Origin: Eremophila alpestris peregrina
Lineage: Eukaryota > Chordata > Aves > Passeriformes > Alaudidae
Assembly: GCA_009792885.1 (NCBI GenBank)
Contig: WMCF01000232.1
Span: 65,265-129,264, forward strand
Length of the DNA: 64,000 bases
Direction: 5' to 3'
Shown: piece by piece, positions 11,272 to 24,900 of the stretch
How positions within the stretch are numbered: the first letter of the stretch is position 1
How the letters are laid out: the number at the start of each line of letters is the position of its first letter
The notes under the pieces: model-generated
What the model saw: the letters and a program-made list of their open reading frames with translations, nothing else
The model's database searches: none
Told to the model about the DNA's origin: nothing
Made by a program: the position numbers and the translations under genes

Positions 11272-14200
11272 TTAACACCTCTGCCTTGTCCATGTCCCTG
11301 TTTGGGAGGTGACCATCCTCATCTTGTAACAGGCTGATGCTATTTCAATACTGCCTTTTGCCATTAATATATTCAATAAAACTCTTTTCATTGTCCCCGA
11401 CATTTCTGGTCACCTTCAATTCCACGTGAGTTTTGGCCACATGAATTTCTCCCTGCTGTGGCAAGCAGATCTCTGTGTTCTTCCCATGTCACCTGACCTT
11501 GCTTGTACTGGGAATGCACCTTCTTTTTTTGCCTTACATCCAAGAGGACATCCCTGTTCAGCCCAGCCAGCCTTCTGCCTCACCTGCTTGACTTGCAACA
11601 TTTAGGAACTGCCTGTTCCTGTGCCCTTAGGAGGTGGTGTTTAAATACTGACAAGCACTGCTGGACCCCCAGCACCTGCAAACACATTTTCTCAGGGGAC
11701 TTCTCTTACTAGTTCCCTGAGCAGCTTTGTGGTCTGCTCTCCTCATGTCCAGAGCTGTGGTTTCCTGGCACTTTTCCTCCTGCCAAATGATGGTGGTCAT
11801 GATGGGAAGTGCCTTCCTCAGATGTGATCCTGTACTGCATCTTTAGCCAAAAGAAGCCTTTCAAATCACTCCTCCAGATTGCCCCAGCAACTTCACCACA
11901 AGCCACTCTGCCCCACTCTGAGATTAACCTTCAGGTAAGATGCTTGTTCCTACCATCTGCCATCACTCACCACCCCTTTTTCAAAGGCACAGGGTGACCA
12001 CCACACTTACTGCTTTGCCCAAATTCTGAGCACTGTAACTGCATTACATTCTGTTGTTTAGTCAGCATCCCATCCTCCCAGCCAGCTCAAATGAAAAACT
12101 AAAAATGTTCCTCACTCCCCCTTCACAAAGCTCTGCACATGCACTCCAGGCCAGCATTGACTGCAATTCCACAGTAAATGACACACACCCCAAGGTTATG
12201 TACTCAGTAACCTTTGTGAAGGCACCCTGGGATCCATCTCAAACACCACGGGAACCCACTGGGATTCAAAGCCCTTTCTAAATCCAAGATCCCCGTCATT
12301 CAGTCAGTGCAATGGATATTGGCAAAATTGGTTTAACTTTAAAATAACATTTGTTTAGCAATGATAGAATAGGGGTCTGCCTAAATTACAGAACTCTCTT
12401 CCATAATCCATAGGTATTAAATCTTTCATTTCTCAGAACTCACGTGAAACTCTGTAAGTTTTTTTCATCTGCAAGTGTCTTCAGTTCTTCTCTCGGACAC
12501 TGCATGTGTGATAAATTGATAACCCCTCCAAGAATAAATGAAAAAGCATCATGGGAGCAAGTAAAGTCTGAATAAAATCATGCTTTGAATTCCTTGCTCA
12601 TGGAAAACAGTGCACAAACTCTCTTTGACACCAAGGAGTGCCTGGACTTCACACAATTCCCCTTATACAAATGTCCATGAGTTTCAGACCTTTCTCAAAA
12701 ACACGCTGTCCGTGTGTCAAACCAATTTATGCAAAAAGGAATGCCTTGAAGCTATAAATAAAAACTCCTCCACTGCACAACTTGATCTCACCAGGAAACA
12801 GCATATGGAACATTCAGCAGAAACCACCTTTGCAGATTTACCGACCAAGGAGGCTGAAAAGCCAGGTGTGTCAAACCCTGAGCAGGAAAACCAGAACAGC
12901 TTCAGCATCTAACATTTCATTAGAGTGAGACCCTGGACCATAAAGAGAAGGTTTAGCAACAGAGGAGCAAACTGAAATGCAATGTAACAAAATTTGTTTT
13001 AAAAGTATCAAAATCCTAGTCAGGCACCAGAAACCAGGAGTGTGATGGATTTGAAGCAAACGTTACTGACTTCCTTTCCACAGGCTTTGTTTGGGAAGTG
13101 CAGCATGTACATCACAAGGCTTTTAGGATGGGCCTGGCTAACATGAATGTCCATTATAGCTGCTGTACTACACTGTCTGGAAGGCCACAGAAACAAACAA
13201 GCTCTGCCAGGTGACCAAAGAAGAAAAGTTCTCAGGAACAAACACTCAGAAGCACTTCCCCAAGCCTCTCTCAACACCATTTCTCTGTCTTTAGACAAAA
13301 GTTCAAAATCCAGAGCAATGCCTGCAGTCGTTTCTCATTCAATTATATTTCAGGGAGAAGAGGTTCAAAAGTGACCTCTAATTTCAGGGAATGAAATCCC
13401 TGAGAACACACTCAGATATCCAGGGACTAACTGCACAACTGCCAGGCAAAACTGGCACTGACTGACACCTCTTGCCCAGTGCCTCAAATGTGCTATTTTG
13501 GCTTCGTGTTGAAATGAGGATTTAGATTTTTGATTCTAAGGGGACACAGCTTAACAATTTCTAGTAGTTAGGTTGAAGTACCTGCAATAAATACTTTTGG
13601 GAGCTTAGCTTTAGGAAAAGAATCAAGTCTGAGGGCAAAGAAGAAGTGATGAGGAAAGCAAGGGTGCTGACTTTAAGCTGCAAGACTTAAAAATACTGCA
13701 AAAAAAACCACACATAACCACCCACACTAAAATATCTTACATGAGTCAGGAAATACATGTACATACTCTAGGACTGCAGCCATGTTGTTAAGCTTTCTTC
13801 TCTGCTGTATTTCACCCCTAAATGAAAGGCATTCTCCCTTCTTTCATCTCACAAAATAAGAGCACCTTTTTCTCCCTCTGAAGAACAACTGTATCTCCAG
13901 AATAATGTATTTTTAGCACTTGGGTATGAGCTTTGTTTCCTTGTGACTACCAAGGAAACTGATTCAGTTCAGTGATCCAATGGAAAACAACTTTTTGTTG
14001 CTGTTGTTAATAAATTCCAGTATTAGTGGCACCATTACTATCACACTCCAAATATTCAGGTTCCCAAGCTCAAGAGAATAAAATGCAGATTTTTTTTTTC
14101 CAAGCCAAAATATTTTCTGGGTTGCACAAGCCTACATGATGGAGCCCAGCCCAAAAAACCACCCTCATTCAGGTCACCCCAAGCACATTTCCTCAGTGAC

Positions 14201-16854
14201 CCTCATGCTGAACCTGCCTGACCACAGTCTAGTGAGGCACAGTGTGCAAACTCAGCTGCAGGACTGCAGCAGCTGGAGGCACAACCCTCATCTTGCAGGG
14301 TGAGGGAGAGCAAGGCTGAGCCCTAAGCTTCAGAGCTCAAAATGATGCAACAAGTCCACTGGAGGGTCAAGAGGCACCACCGGCTGAAAGGGAAGCAGGT
14401 GTCTGCCAACAGGATTCCAACTAGGTGTTGATTAAAATTTCAACTTTTCAATTAGAAGATGGCTGTTTGAAACGCCCAGAATAGTCACATGTAATTGCTG
14501 TCAGCCTCTGGGAACTCTGAGATGGAAAAACAGCAGTGAAAAACTTGAAGACTTCAATACAGACCACAAAAACTCAATAGAGTTTTTTGTGTTTTTTGAG
14601 GGGGAAATTGCTTACCCTTCTAAGACTACTGAAAGTACAGCAGACCAGAGATACTACTGGCTAAGGATACAGAAACAAACACAGTGAAGAGTAATCAGTA
14701 ATTCTACCAAAGGCAAGAGAGATCCTGTGAAGGTGAAACCTGTAAGGGGACACCCCTGACATTCAGACAGAGTTGCAAGGAACCACTGGTATCTCCTGTG
14801 ACAGGAAAAGTGGAAAGGACCTAAGCTAAGACAGTCATTCTTTTCAGGGATGTCTGAATGACAGAAAGCCTTGGAAGTGCTGACCCCACATTAAACATTA
14901 TCTGGGCTTCTGATTAATAACCCTTCTGAACATGGATATATTAATAGAATGAATATGAAGGAATCTGCATCTGAATTCACCCAGTAACAAGAGGTAAAAA
15001 AAAACCCAAAACCAAAAACTATAATCAAGAAAAAACCAAGTGTAATGCAAAGGAAGTCATACGTATTTCAAATAATACTTGAAAACACTTTTAAAATTTC
15101 ACTGCCTTTGCCATACAATTTATTCAGCCAAGTTATTTGCAATAACCAGGCTTTAAAATAGACAGATCATAAAAGGGCAAGAGGTTTCCTTTTATTTTCC
15201 AAACTCGTTTTCTTATATCATGATCTAGGGAACAGATTTTGTGGAAAATATAATTCACTAAGTTGATAACTCTACTCCAAATAGTCATCCATCAAATGAC
15301 ATTACAAACAAGCACTCCAATCAGCAACAGGTCAGTCAATTGTATCTGTTTCAGAATTCAATTCCAAGATAACTTGCTTCATATTTTATTTGGTAAAAGC
15401 TGTTACACAAGGCACATGAAGAGATCAAAGGCTTAAAAAAAAAAACCAGCTAAGAGAGTGAAAATAAAGACTATTATTAATATGAAACACTGTTTTGTAA
15501 AGTTGCTAGGGAATGACAAAAGGGTGAAGCTAAATTCTAATGGAATTTAAGTTCTAATGGGATTCACGTTTGCTGCTAGTTGTTTATCTTACAAATAAAA
15601 ACACACCTTTGTATCTGGGAATTACATATCACCTTTAAGGAAGTACACAGACTTCAATTTTAATAACCTCAACTAAACTTCTAACCAATAAAAACATGTC
15701 TCATTTGTTTGGGGCTTTTTCTTCCAAAACCCCCCAAGTACAGGTAGCTCTCCAAAGCCAAGCCAAATTCCTCACAGATTCTGCTCAATCCCTGTTTAGA
15801 TTAACTCCTAATCAGCTTGCTAGTTCTTACCTTCTCTAATCCTTTCATCTTTACTGCTTCACTTCAGCAGCAGTTTGCCTGGGGTTGTTTGAAGAGGCAG
15901 ATTTGGCCATAGCTGAGCAGATGCCCAGCAGCACAGACACACCTGAGAAATGCATGCAGGTGAAGCAGTCACCTACGTGGTGCCACAGCGTACCACAGGC
16001 AAAAGTTCTCAGAGTGCAGCTTTCAAAAGCACCTAGGAAACCACCCCAATCATTTTCAGATCGAAATTTTACCAAAAAAAAAAACCCCTCAGGTTTGAAG
16101 ATGTGCATCCAGATAGATCAAATTAAAACCAGGAAAACCTCTCTGACGACTGGCTAAGCTGCAGCACTGTCAAGTGCAATCTACTTGCTCATTTGGGCAA
16201 ATAAGACACCTTGGCACATTTCCCAAACTGCTGTTTTGTCTCTCCCTCCCACCCCTTCTTTTTTTCTGCTTAAAGGAAAGATTATCAGTCATACCACAGT
16301 GTGTGCTAGTTACATCAGTACAGAAACAGTTAAAAACCATAAATACGTCCCGTATCTAAATTAGTGATTTGCTGAATTCAAATTTTTGTAAGCAATTCCT
16401 CAAAGAAAATCTTCAAATGCTGTGAGGAACAACTTTTATGCTCTGTTAATCTTTTCTGCTTAAGCTTGGAGCACTACACTTTCCCACTGTGTAAGAGGGT
16501 ATGAGAAACAAATTTAAAATCCTTATGCAAACTTCTACGGGCAACGTCAGCAGATGTCTCCATGCTCACTCTGTCCTTATAACGATAAATTATGCTGCTT
16601 GCCAAGATTTCAAAGATGACCACTGACTTTTTGCTCTTGTTTTATCTTATTCACTAAAACTACACGAGTTCAACGGGGGAATCCTGGCTCCACCTGTGCT
16701 CAGAATGACTGAGGAGTTCACAACTAGATGCTTTACAACACACATTCCTACCAGTTCAACCAACATGCACAGTGCCTCTGGCACACGAAACACTGCATCA
16801 GAACACGTTTTCCAGCCCATAACCTCCTGCACTCCACAACAAAGGAGCACTTAC

Positions 16855-16932
16855 TGCCATTGTCGTCAGAGTCCTCACTGCTGCTAGGAAGCCGATGTCG
16901 TTTCATGATCTCCCCGGGAAACAGCAGGCGGC
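16855..16932 (-). CDS. JADE1: JADE1 exon 2: end of 5' UTR and start codon
   Basis: On the minus strand, a pyrimidine-rich tract ending TTCCCAG is followed by the exon from 16932. The exon ends at 16855 before a consensus donor, GTAAGT. The first 26 nt are 5' UTR. The ATG is at 16906-16904 in a good context with A at -3. The 52 coding nt give MKRHRLPSSSEDSDDNG plus one base of the next serine codon, which exon 3 completes. MKR.RLPSSSEDSDDNG is the JADE1 N-terminus. The acidic serine cluster looks like a casein kinase 2 target (inference). An open frame continues upstream of the acceptor, but that is intron, so I chose this ATG by homology. The exon lies about 6.7 kb downstream of the CpG island. 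Confidence 0.93.
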
Positions 16933-19900
16933 CTGGGAAGCAATGAGACAGCACTTAACCCCAGGTAACAACACACACTCGTCAGCTTGTGCTGCTGGGG
17001 GCATGCGAGCCTTCACAGCACACAAAGGAAAACAAACAGCTCCGACGGCAGCCGAAATGGGAACACTGAACCCCTCAAGGATGCTTAATTAGGCTGTTAT
17101 CATAGGAGCAGGTGAACAACACTGGAGAGTGGCAATGACAATCCCACCAATGCTTCCCTCCCAAAAAAAAAAACCCTGTTTTGTCCTGAGAGGTGTTAAA
17201 ATCACTAAATATCCGCAGCCAATGTACTTAACTTCCCCTGCCTATTCTGACACTAGATCTGCAATACAATAAGGTTTTACTGCTTGTGTAAATATTTACT
17301 TTGGCTAATATATTTTTGAAGCAATTTTATTCCTGTTTCAAGTGCCAGATTTACGAAATCGGAGATTAAAGTCATCCACTTGCACGTAAAAAGTGAAACA
17401 TCAGCAGTAGCAAGCCCAGTTTTCCCAGATTGACTGAACATGCATCATCTGTGCCCTGGAAAGCACCACCCTCCAAGATGAGAGAGTTACTTCCTCCTGC
17501 AGGCACATTTCTAGCACCATGCCTAACACTAACTGTTCCTTGTGAGTAAGATTATTCAGATGATTATTCAGAGGTTCCTCCAAGCTGTCAGATTTCTACC
17601 AACACCAAATTCATGGGCACATGGGCTTGTTATAAAAAGGCCAAAAATTCCAAATCTTTAAAATCTTTTGCTGCTTTCTCAGGGAGCTGACATTTTCACG
17701 TGTATTCCCTGTGGAACAAAACCAAATTCAGAAAAACACAAGGAAGCTGTAAATAGCTAGTCAGTATTTACATGTAGAAAGCTATTAAAAAGTGCAAGTT
17801 GAAAAGCAGAGAAAAACATGACAAGACAAGTCCAGAAAGGCATATCCACCGTAAGCTGAACTGACAAGGACTCTAGATGCACATCAAAACCCCTGAGTCT
17901 TCCCTTACCACACATCAATCGTGGTATCAGCAAGGTCTGGGCACTCTGATGGCAGCAAATCCCTCACACCTACCTCTGCACCTACCTCAGATTTGGAGAT
18001 CAGATGCCAAAATATTCTTTTGCTTCTAGCTAAGTGCAGAAAATCTAACCTTTTTTCCATGTGAGTTTGGACTTCCTCTCAACATAACTCTTTCCATTGA
18101 TCCTTGGTGGAAGAAATAACTGCTTCAACTTTGTTCACTGAGAACAAGGCTCATAGTAAGAAATCCAATAATGCCTTCTGCTTTTAAAGGACTGATTCCC
18201 AAAATAAGGAACCCAAGAAGCCTAACAAAGCCTGACACTATTTACAATGGAGCACAAAAATATCTGCTCTTCCAGAAGTGATTCATGTAAAAAGGAATTA
18301 GCTTTTTTGAGGGAATTCATTTTGTCACCGCCAGCAAGTCACAAGCAGCTGAACCTCAGACTCTATTTTACACTTCCAGAGAACTTAATACAGTTCTAAG
18401 AGCATGAGCTTTGCAGGAATGCCTCCTTTTTCATATTACACGTGCCAACAGAGCTGGAGGAAGCCTCCCTCCCACAGACTGACTTTTCAGAGGGGGATTT
18501 AATACACCTGTCATTGAAACATGTAACAGTTTTGAACTGCAAACTTTGCTCACTGAATAGAAGCCGAATGATTCACCTCAGCAAGACCTTCTGTCACCTT
18601 TTCATAGAGTAAAAGTTCACACACGGTGTCTGATGCCAGGGAATAAAGAATCATCAATGGCAGCCTCTTACAGGGCTAGAAGAATTCTCTCCAAAAACTG
18701 CTTTGAAGCAGGCCAGAACTTTGTGTGTATGAGAGATGGAAATGCTGCCAGTGGATAAACACACAGACCAGCCAGGACCATCAAAATCCACTGAACACAG
18801 ATCTGCTATAAATGCAGCACATCCAGAGCCAAGTTCCTATACAGTCACTTAGAAAGACAGAAAGCCAATATTCAGATCCAAAACAGGCTAAGACAGAACT
18901 GAAAAATCAATTAGTTCTTACAAAGCTAAAACTAGGGGGATGAATATCTATCTGAAAGGTACTTTTTCTATTAGTTCACGTATTAATAACAGCAATGCAA
19001 AAGAAGATATTTACTTCGCAAAAATCTCCCATAAACCAAGAAAATCTGGAAGAAAACACAGGAAAATTGTCCTATCTTGGAAGTGTAATTTGTATATTCC
19101 TGGCCAAAATCCTCACTTCCTGGTTGATTTGTCAAATTATCTGAAAAGCATAATACACTGTTAGCAAAATAACAGAGTGCATGTACACTAAGACACACCT
19201 GTGAACTTGCAACAAACAAGAACATTTGGAATTCTACTCCTTCACATCTTTCTGGACAAGTGCATTTTGAGCTGGTCTTCTAACACACTTCGTGCAAATT
19301 AAAAAAAACATAAGGAAAGAGATGGAATCTCCTTCTTCCTACCACGTGTCTTTAAAAAAAACCACACAGAACATCTCTTTTTTGGCTGCTGTTTAAAGGA
19401 AAGAGTGGTAGTCACACCTCCCAACTGAAGCACTCTCCAGAGTTTTTCAGGAAATAAGCCAGGACAGAAGCCACTTTCCTGACTACAGAGTATAGATAAG
19501 GCAGCTAATTTCCTCGTCCACTCTAGTCGGGCACCTGAAGTTGGCCACACTGAAAAGCCTGTGTTCTCAACTGTAACATTAAAAGAAATATCCCACTTGA
19601 TGAAACTCCTGTGAGATTGTTTTATAGATCCATGTGGGGGAAAAAGAAAAAGAGTGAAAACTCAGAGATCTCATTTTCCCATCTTTGAACTTAAACCAAG
19701 TTTACAGGGAGCTAAATCACAGATGAAAAAAACAGCATTTGCCTTCTTAGAGCAAGACTCAAACCCTGTAAGATTAACCCCCTGGAACTTCTGTCATTAG
19801 AAGAACAGCTTTTTTCAACCTCTAAAATCATTTTAGACTGCTCCCACCAGATGTTCATATGCACAGCTCAGAACATATGTTCTAGAGATAACACTGCAAC

Positions 19901-22900
19901 AGCCAGTAAGATTTACAGGCATGCAGATTGAAATGCTTCTAGTTTTAAGGGCATCACAGCACCTGTGCCTCAAAGGCTACTGGCTTCTGTTAGGTGGTGG
20001 GTGACTCAAACTGACACAAGAAACATGGTAAAAAGTGCACACTGAAAATGAACATGGGTTATGGGTAGTGATGGTTAGATGCAGACTGATGCTAAAAGTT
20101 TTCCCCTCTTCCAGAAGGCATCATACAATCACTATGGCCTGTGAGCAAAGAGAATTCACATGTAAGCATAAAAACAGTGAAACTTTTGAGGCCAGCTGTA
20201 ATACCAGGAGTAAAAGCTATGCACCCAAGCCTGCAGCACTTGCAGGACAGGAAGAGACACCCAGATGACTGAGCTCAATTCCCAAGTGTGTGCAATCACA
20301 TCACTGCTGTCCAGCCCAAGAAGCTTCCACAAAACATCACTGCACCCACACAGGCCACAGAGACCTCCCAAACCCTTCTGCAGAACCAACAGTGCTCTGA
20401 AGTGAGGACAAAGTCAGTCAAGCAGTGCTTGGGAGGGGTCCCTGGATCTTCTATCAAATATTTCTACAACCGTTTTTCCCAAAATCTTACACCAGCCCCA
20501 AAAGGGCATTTGCTCAACACAGATTGTTCACCTGAAGAGAAAGCCCAGCACTTCAAAAGCTGCTGCAGAGTCCAAAACCCTAAGCTGACAAAGGCTGCAT
20601 CACCAAACCACACTCCTTATCAGTTTTCAGTGGCTCCTGTGAATTTTAATAACTCAGCAACTTTTGTACGAAAATTTTCGGTTTCATTTCCTCAAAAGAT
20701 CATTTCTTTCTGTTAAAACCATCCTTTCAGAAATCAGACCTACACACAGCATGCTGATCATGTTTTCTCCTGAGCACTCCAATATAACACCCATTTACTG
20801 GGGAGGAACCAAACTGGGCTCAGACTAAAGCCAGCCTTCAGCCAAACATAACTTTGGAGAAACAGCCACAACTCTGCTGGCAATGCTGCTCCAAGGCCAC
20901 GGGCAGCAAAGCATCCAAGAGCACTTCATGCCATCACAGCACCACGCTAAATGGCACCAACGGGACAGAGACTGTGCCTCTGTAGCCCCCAGTCACCCTC
21001 AGATGAGTTGGCCACACCAGGGCAGCACTGCTGAGGCCAAGCACAGTTTACAGCACGCCCTGCTGTGCTGCTCCAGAGGCTGAAGGTGCTGCTCTGCTTT
21101 ACAGAAACAAGTTACCAGGTGCTTTTCCACGCTTTTTAATCGTGCTTGCTCCGGAAGTTAAGCTCTGGGTTTTACCCACTGACTAGATACAAACTTTAAA
21201 CATAAGAATGCAACGTTGGACTTCGATGGTGCATTTGCTCAGATTGGTTTTGAAGGCAGAATTACACCACCTGAAACTGGCTATGTATTTTGGAGAGCAT
21301 GGGAAGCCTATTTCCAAATGCTGTGCCAATGAAATGACTGGACAGTAATCCAATATAATCAATGTCAGGCCACAAAACAACATTTGAATTTACATATCTT
21401 TGTGGAGCTGAGCAACAAACACCTAAATCTCTACAATAACTAGATGCAGATAGGCATCCCGACTTTGCTGTCCATCTCCCAGTATTTGATGACAGATGCA
21501 GAGCCATGGGTTAGACTCAGCAACCTGACACAGTAAATTCACTATTTTTAGCAGTGTGCATTACCATGCTAATCCATCCTTACCTCTCCAAGAGATAAAT
21601 TACCAGCAAAACCCAAAGACCCCACTGGACAGTGATGTCAAGACCCTTCCTTTTTTCCCCCCATGCTGGAGTCCAGGAATTTGACACTGACAAGAGTGTA
21701 AAAAATGCCAAGAGCAGAAATCCAGACACTGCCCCACGAAACTGGGACAACAGAATTGCACACACATACACCCATGTGCCACACACCACGTGCACAGTAA
21801 GAACCCCACACAGTTCTTCACTCAGTTTGACCTCAAGTAGAGAGGCAATCAAAGAGAAAGATGTAAAAGTGTGACAGTCCTTGTTATGCAAATAGCTAAA
21901 CAGAACCAGATTGTAAAAAAAAAAAAAAAAATTACACACGGAAAAATGTACATCCTCAGGTCAAAGGTTTTCCACAGCACAATTCTTACTGAAGTATTTT
22001 CAAGGGCTGCATAAACCCCTGGGTAAGAGAGTGTGTAATTCAAACTCTGACAGACAATTAACTGTAACCATGTTAACGGGTGTCACTATAACAAACTGCA
22101 CTGAACAGCTGCAGAGACAGAATGGGAAGAAAGCAGAGTTATGACAGATGTACACCCTGAAGACAAACTGAAAAACTGGCTTTTCCTGAAAGTAACCCAC
22201 TAACTGCAATGAAACGAAGACCTAATTATCTCTAGTACACAAGAAATTGCTTCAGAACACCTATTGTACAAATGGAAGTGAAGTGTGATACAGCCTAATA
22301 AAATGGATAGAGGATGAAGACAGTTGGCTTCTTCTACTGGGCTCTTTTTAAACAGCTTATTTATAACACCACCCCTTCTTCACTGACACCTGACATCACA
22401 AGTAGTGTCTTTGCTTCTACTCTAGACCTAAAACAAAACACCCAAAAAAACCAAACAAACAAAAAAGGAAGCATATCACAAATGAGCTGTATTACTAAAA
22501 TCCACCTAAAACTTTAGAATTCCATAAAAGCTTTCACAGCACTATTTTATAGTCACAAGTATACCAGGAGAGTTCTGAAATGAAATATTACAGTATTATG
22601 GAGCACTGTCCACAGTGCAAAGAGACACAGACCTTAAGTCTGGAGGAAAAAAATCCTCCAAGTCTTATGAAACAAAGTACTTCGTCAAACAAGACCAACA
22701 GTGTTCTCCACAAGGACTATCTCTACTGAATTCAGAACACCTAATTCAAAATTTCACAAGACAAGAGAGAAGCATAATTTGGCCATATCAACCCAACACT
22801 TCTCAGGAATCCATGTGCTCATTCATGCACCTGTGCAAGCCAGCTCATAATGTTAACTCACCACCTGAGCAGTGGCAGCAAATTGTTCCCAAACTGTGGG

Positions 22901-23662
22901 AGTGAGTGGAAGTGACCATCCAAAATCTGGAGCAATGCAAACTCTGGGCTCCATGAATTAATGCAACCCATCCTGCAGCCACTGCAGTTCACCTCTCCCA
23001 CATAGGAAATGGTACCAGCTTGGACATCTCCAGCTGAAAACAGGGGCACGAAGCAGCAGTACTAACCACAGGGAGAGAGCATTTGAGGAAGCACTGGAAG
23101 TGTTTTTTTACTAGGTTCTGTGAATTGGGAATGAAACCAGAGAAGCTGGAAGGGAAATCTGCAGCTGTGAGAGGAAAGGGGAGTTTATTATTATTATTTT
23201 ATTTTAAACATATGTATTAAACATAGCTCAAAAGCAGGGAGCAAGTGGTATCTGAAGCCAGAGGGAAAATCCTGCCACTAAAACATACAATCCTTGCTGT
23301 TTCAACAATATCCCACTGAGTGTGAGAAACGTCTAGAAATAGAATCATAACAAGCATATTTTGGCATAACTTTCATGAAGGTTTTAGGTTTGCAAGTGTG
23401 GGCAGCTTCTGACTTAGTTAAAAGACAGCACCTGCTTAAAAAGGAAATTATTCCAAATAACAGCTAAATCTTACTCTAAAAAATGGGGCTGGCATAAAAG
23501 CATCTTCAGCCTTTGACATTAAAACCTCAACAAAAACGTGTCGCTAAATCCTACTGGAATTTCAAATACTCCCTCACAGCTACGCGCGCCCACTCAGACC
23601 AGGTCACCCACGGCCTGTTCCACTGGGAGTGCTGACAGAGCTCAGGATGCCCCGGCTCTCAC
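16933..23662 (-). other. JADE1: JADE1 intron 1 (5' UTR to start-codon exon)
   Basis: This is the region between the exon 2 acceptor and the first candidate donor in the CpG island. It would be intron if the exon ending at 23663 is used, and part of a longer intron if the 24669 or 26098 donors are used. It contains A17 at 21915-21931, a TTATT-rich stretch at about 23186-23207 and an A/C-rich tract near 22430-22470. Gene-like open frames such as 20288-20716 plus have no recognisable product. I see no additional exon, but small non-coding exons cannot be excluded. Confidence 0.65.
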
Positions 23663-23760
23663 CTGCGGGCGAACCTAATGAACTTTCTCAGAGTGAGGCG
23701 ATCAGCTGAGGAGCCGGAGGGAGCCGGCAGGAGAAGCTGGCGGGCTGCCCCGCAGGTGCG
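23663..23760 (-). other. JADE1: Candidate JADE1 5' UTR exon A (3' end at 23663)
   Basis: On the minus strand, CGCCCGCAG is followed by GTGAGAGC, a strong splice donor with the intron starting at 23662. It sits at the inner edge of the CpG island. The 5' boundary is not determinable; the start given here is arbitrary. It could be a first exon or an internal non-coding exon joined to exon 2 at 16932. Confidence 0.45.
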
Positions 23761-24481
23761 CTAAGCCCCGGCCGCCCCCGGGCTGAGGGACCGCAGCCTG
23801 CTCCCCACCTCAGGGTGAGAGCCGAGGCTTGGGGAGCCACTTCCAAAGAGGCACTGACACCGACTGCCGCCTCCAGCCCGGCCGGGTGCCGCTCAGGGCG
23901 GCTCTCCTCATCCTCCTCCTGTCCCATCTCAGCGCCCACCCCGGAGCCGCCGGGGCACGGCCGGCTGAGGGGATGGAGCAGACTGCCGGCCCGGCCACCG
24001 CCGGCCTACACCTCCCCGCAGGGCTGGCACCTTCCCTGCCGCCGGCTGCCACGGGCAGCGGCCCGGCTCGCCTCCTCCTTCTCCTCCCTGCCGGCTCCCG
24101 CTCCTCCCCGCCGCCGGCCGCACCAATCCGCTCGGCCACGGCTGCAAATCAAACTTGGTGCCCCCGGCTCCGCCGCCTCTCCCTCACGGCCCTGTCACTG
24201 CCGAAAAGGGCCGCGGCACCTTCCCCGCCCGCCCCCGCAGCCACGCCGCCACCGAGGGGGTGGACGGGACGGCGGATCGAGCGGCAGCTCGGAGACAGCT
24301 CATTTTCTGTGTCCGTCTCTCCTCCCACTCCCAGACAGTTCTGGAAACTGTGTTATCACCTCTTGTCACAGGAAACCAACCAGCAGGCGGTGCAAACAAA
24401 CAAACACCCTTTGCCTCCACCCTTCCCAAAATCATCCTATCGGGAACGAACGGGCGGGCGCGAACGGGAAGGGAAAAGCAA

Positions 24482-24580
24482 ATGAAAAAAAAAAATCCAC
24501 AAATAAAACCAAAACAACAGAACACCACCACCCCCCCCCCAAAAAAAAACCAAAACCCCAAACACCACCAAAATTCTCCT
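24482..24580 (-). repeat. A/C-rich tract with C11 and A9 runs (G-rich on minus strand)
   Basis: The plus strand is almost free of G, with runs of A, a C11 run (24530-24540) and then A9, followed by AACC/ACACC words. The minus strand, which is the JADE1 non-template strand, therefore has a long G run followed by GGTT and GGTGG words. This is a low-complexity tract inside the CpG island and potentially forms a G-quadruplex. Confidence 0.8.
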
Positions 24581-24668
24581 GGGAGCAGGCGACTAGGCGA
24601 GCCCAAGGCCGGGCAGGGTGGCTTTGTCTAACAGGAACAAGTGGAACGATGGCTAGAGCCGCACTCAC

Positions 24669-24900
24669 CTCCCCAGGGAGAGCGGCCCGTTACACAGAAA
24701 TGCCGCAGCCCCGCTCCGTCCCGCTCGCCAGGCACCGGGGCGAGAGCCAGACCGCGGAGCTGCCCTGGCCGCCGCCCGAGCGAGCCGGGGCGTTCGCCGC
24801 CGCTGCCCGTGCGATGTTCGGTTCGCGCCCCAAGACCGCCGGCCGCCTTTCCGCTCCCTCGCCCGCAAACTCCGGCCCGGCCACGCGGGTCCGACCCTCG
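24669..24900 (-). other. JADE1: Candidate JADE1 5' UTR exon B (3' end at 24669)
   Basis: The minus-strand sequence CCTGGGGAG is followed by GTGAGTGC, a textbook donor and the best in the island. The upstream bases are very GC-rich, as expected of a first exon. The 5' end is unknown and the coordinate is only nominal. A minus-strand upstream ATG at 24884 opens a 64-codon frame, so an upstream open reading frame in this leader is possible. Confidence 0.5.

Larger units (their letters stand above)
9464..11780 (-). mobile_element. CR1 LINE, 5'-truncated and decayed, in JADE1 intron 2
   Basis: Read on the minus strand, this is an avian CR1 with its 3' end at about 9464 (the family's GGACTCCATGATCCTGATGG-type tail followed by ATTCTGTGAT). 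Moving right it covers the 3' untranslated part and C-terminal coding region (to about 10500), reverse-transcriptase core (about 10550-11150) and the linker upstream (to about 11780). Similarity fades after that, and the endonuclease domain is missing, which is the normal 5' truncation of target-primed insertion. CR1 is the dominant LINE of birds. It lies in the sense orientation of JADE1. The coding frame is broken into several pieces by stops and frameshifts, so the copy is inactive. The right boundary is uncertain by about 100 bp. Confidence 0.92.
3752..16854 (-). other. JADE1: JADE1 intron 2, containing a CR1 insertion
   Basis: This 13.1-kb intron separates the start-codon exon from exon 3. 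Apart from the CR1 at about 9464-11780 and scattered A-rich runs, I see only unique AT-rich sequence in 3752-9463 and 11780-16854. The small open frames (60-120 codons) are not supported by homology or splice sites. A long first coding intron is where intronic regulatory elements would be expected, but I cannot point to one with confidence. Confidence 0.8.
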
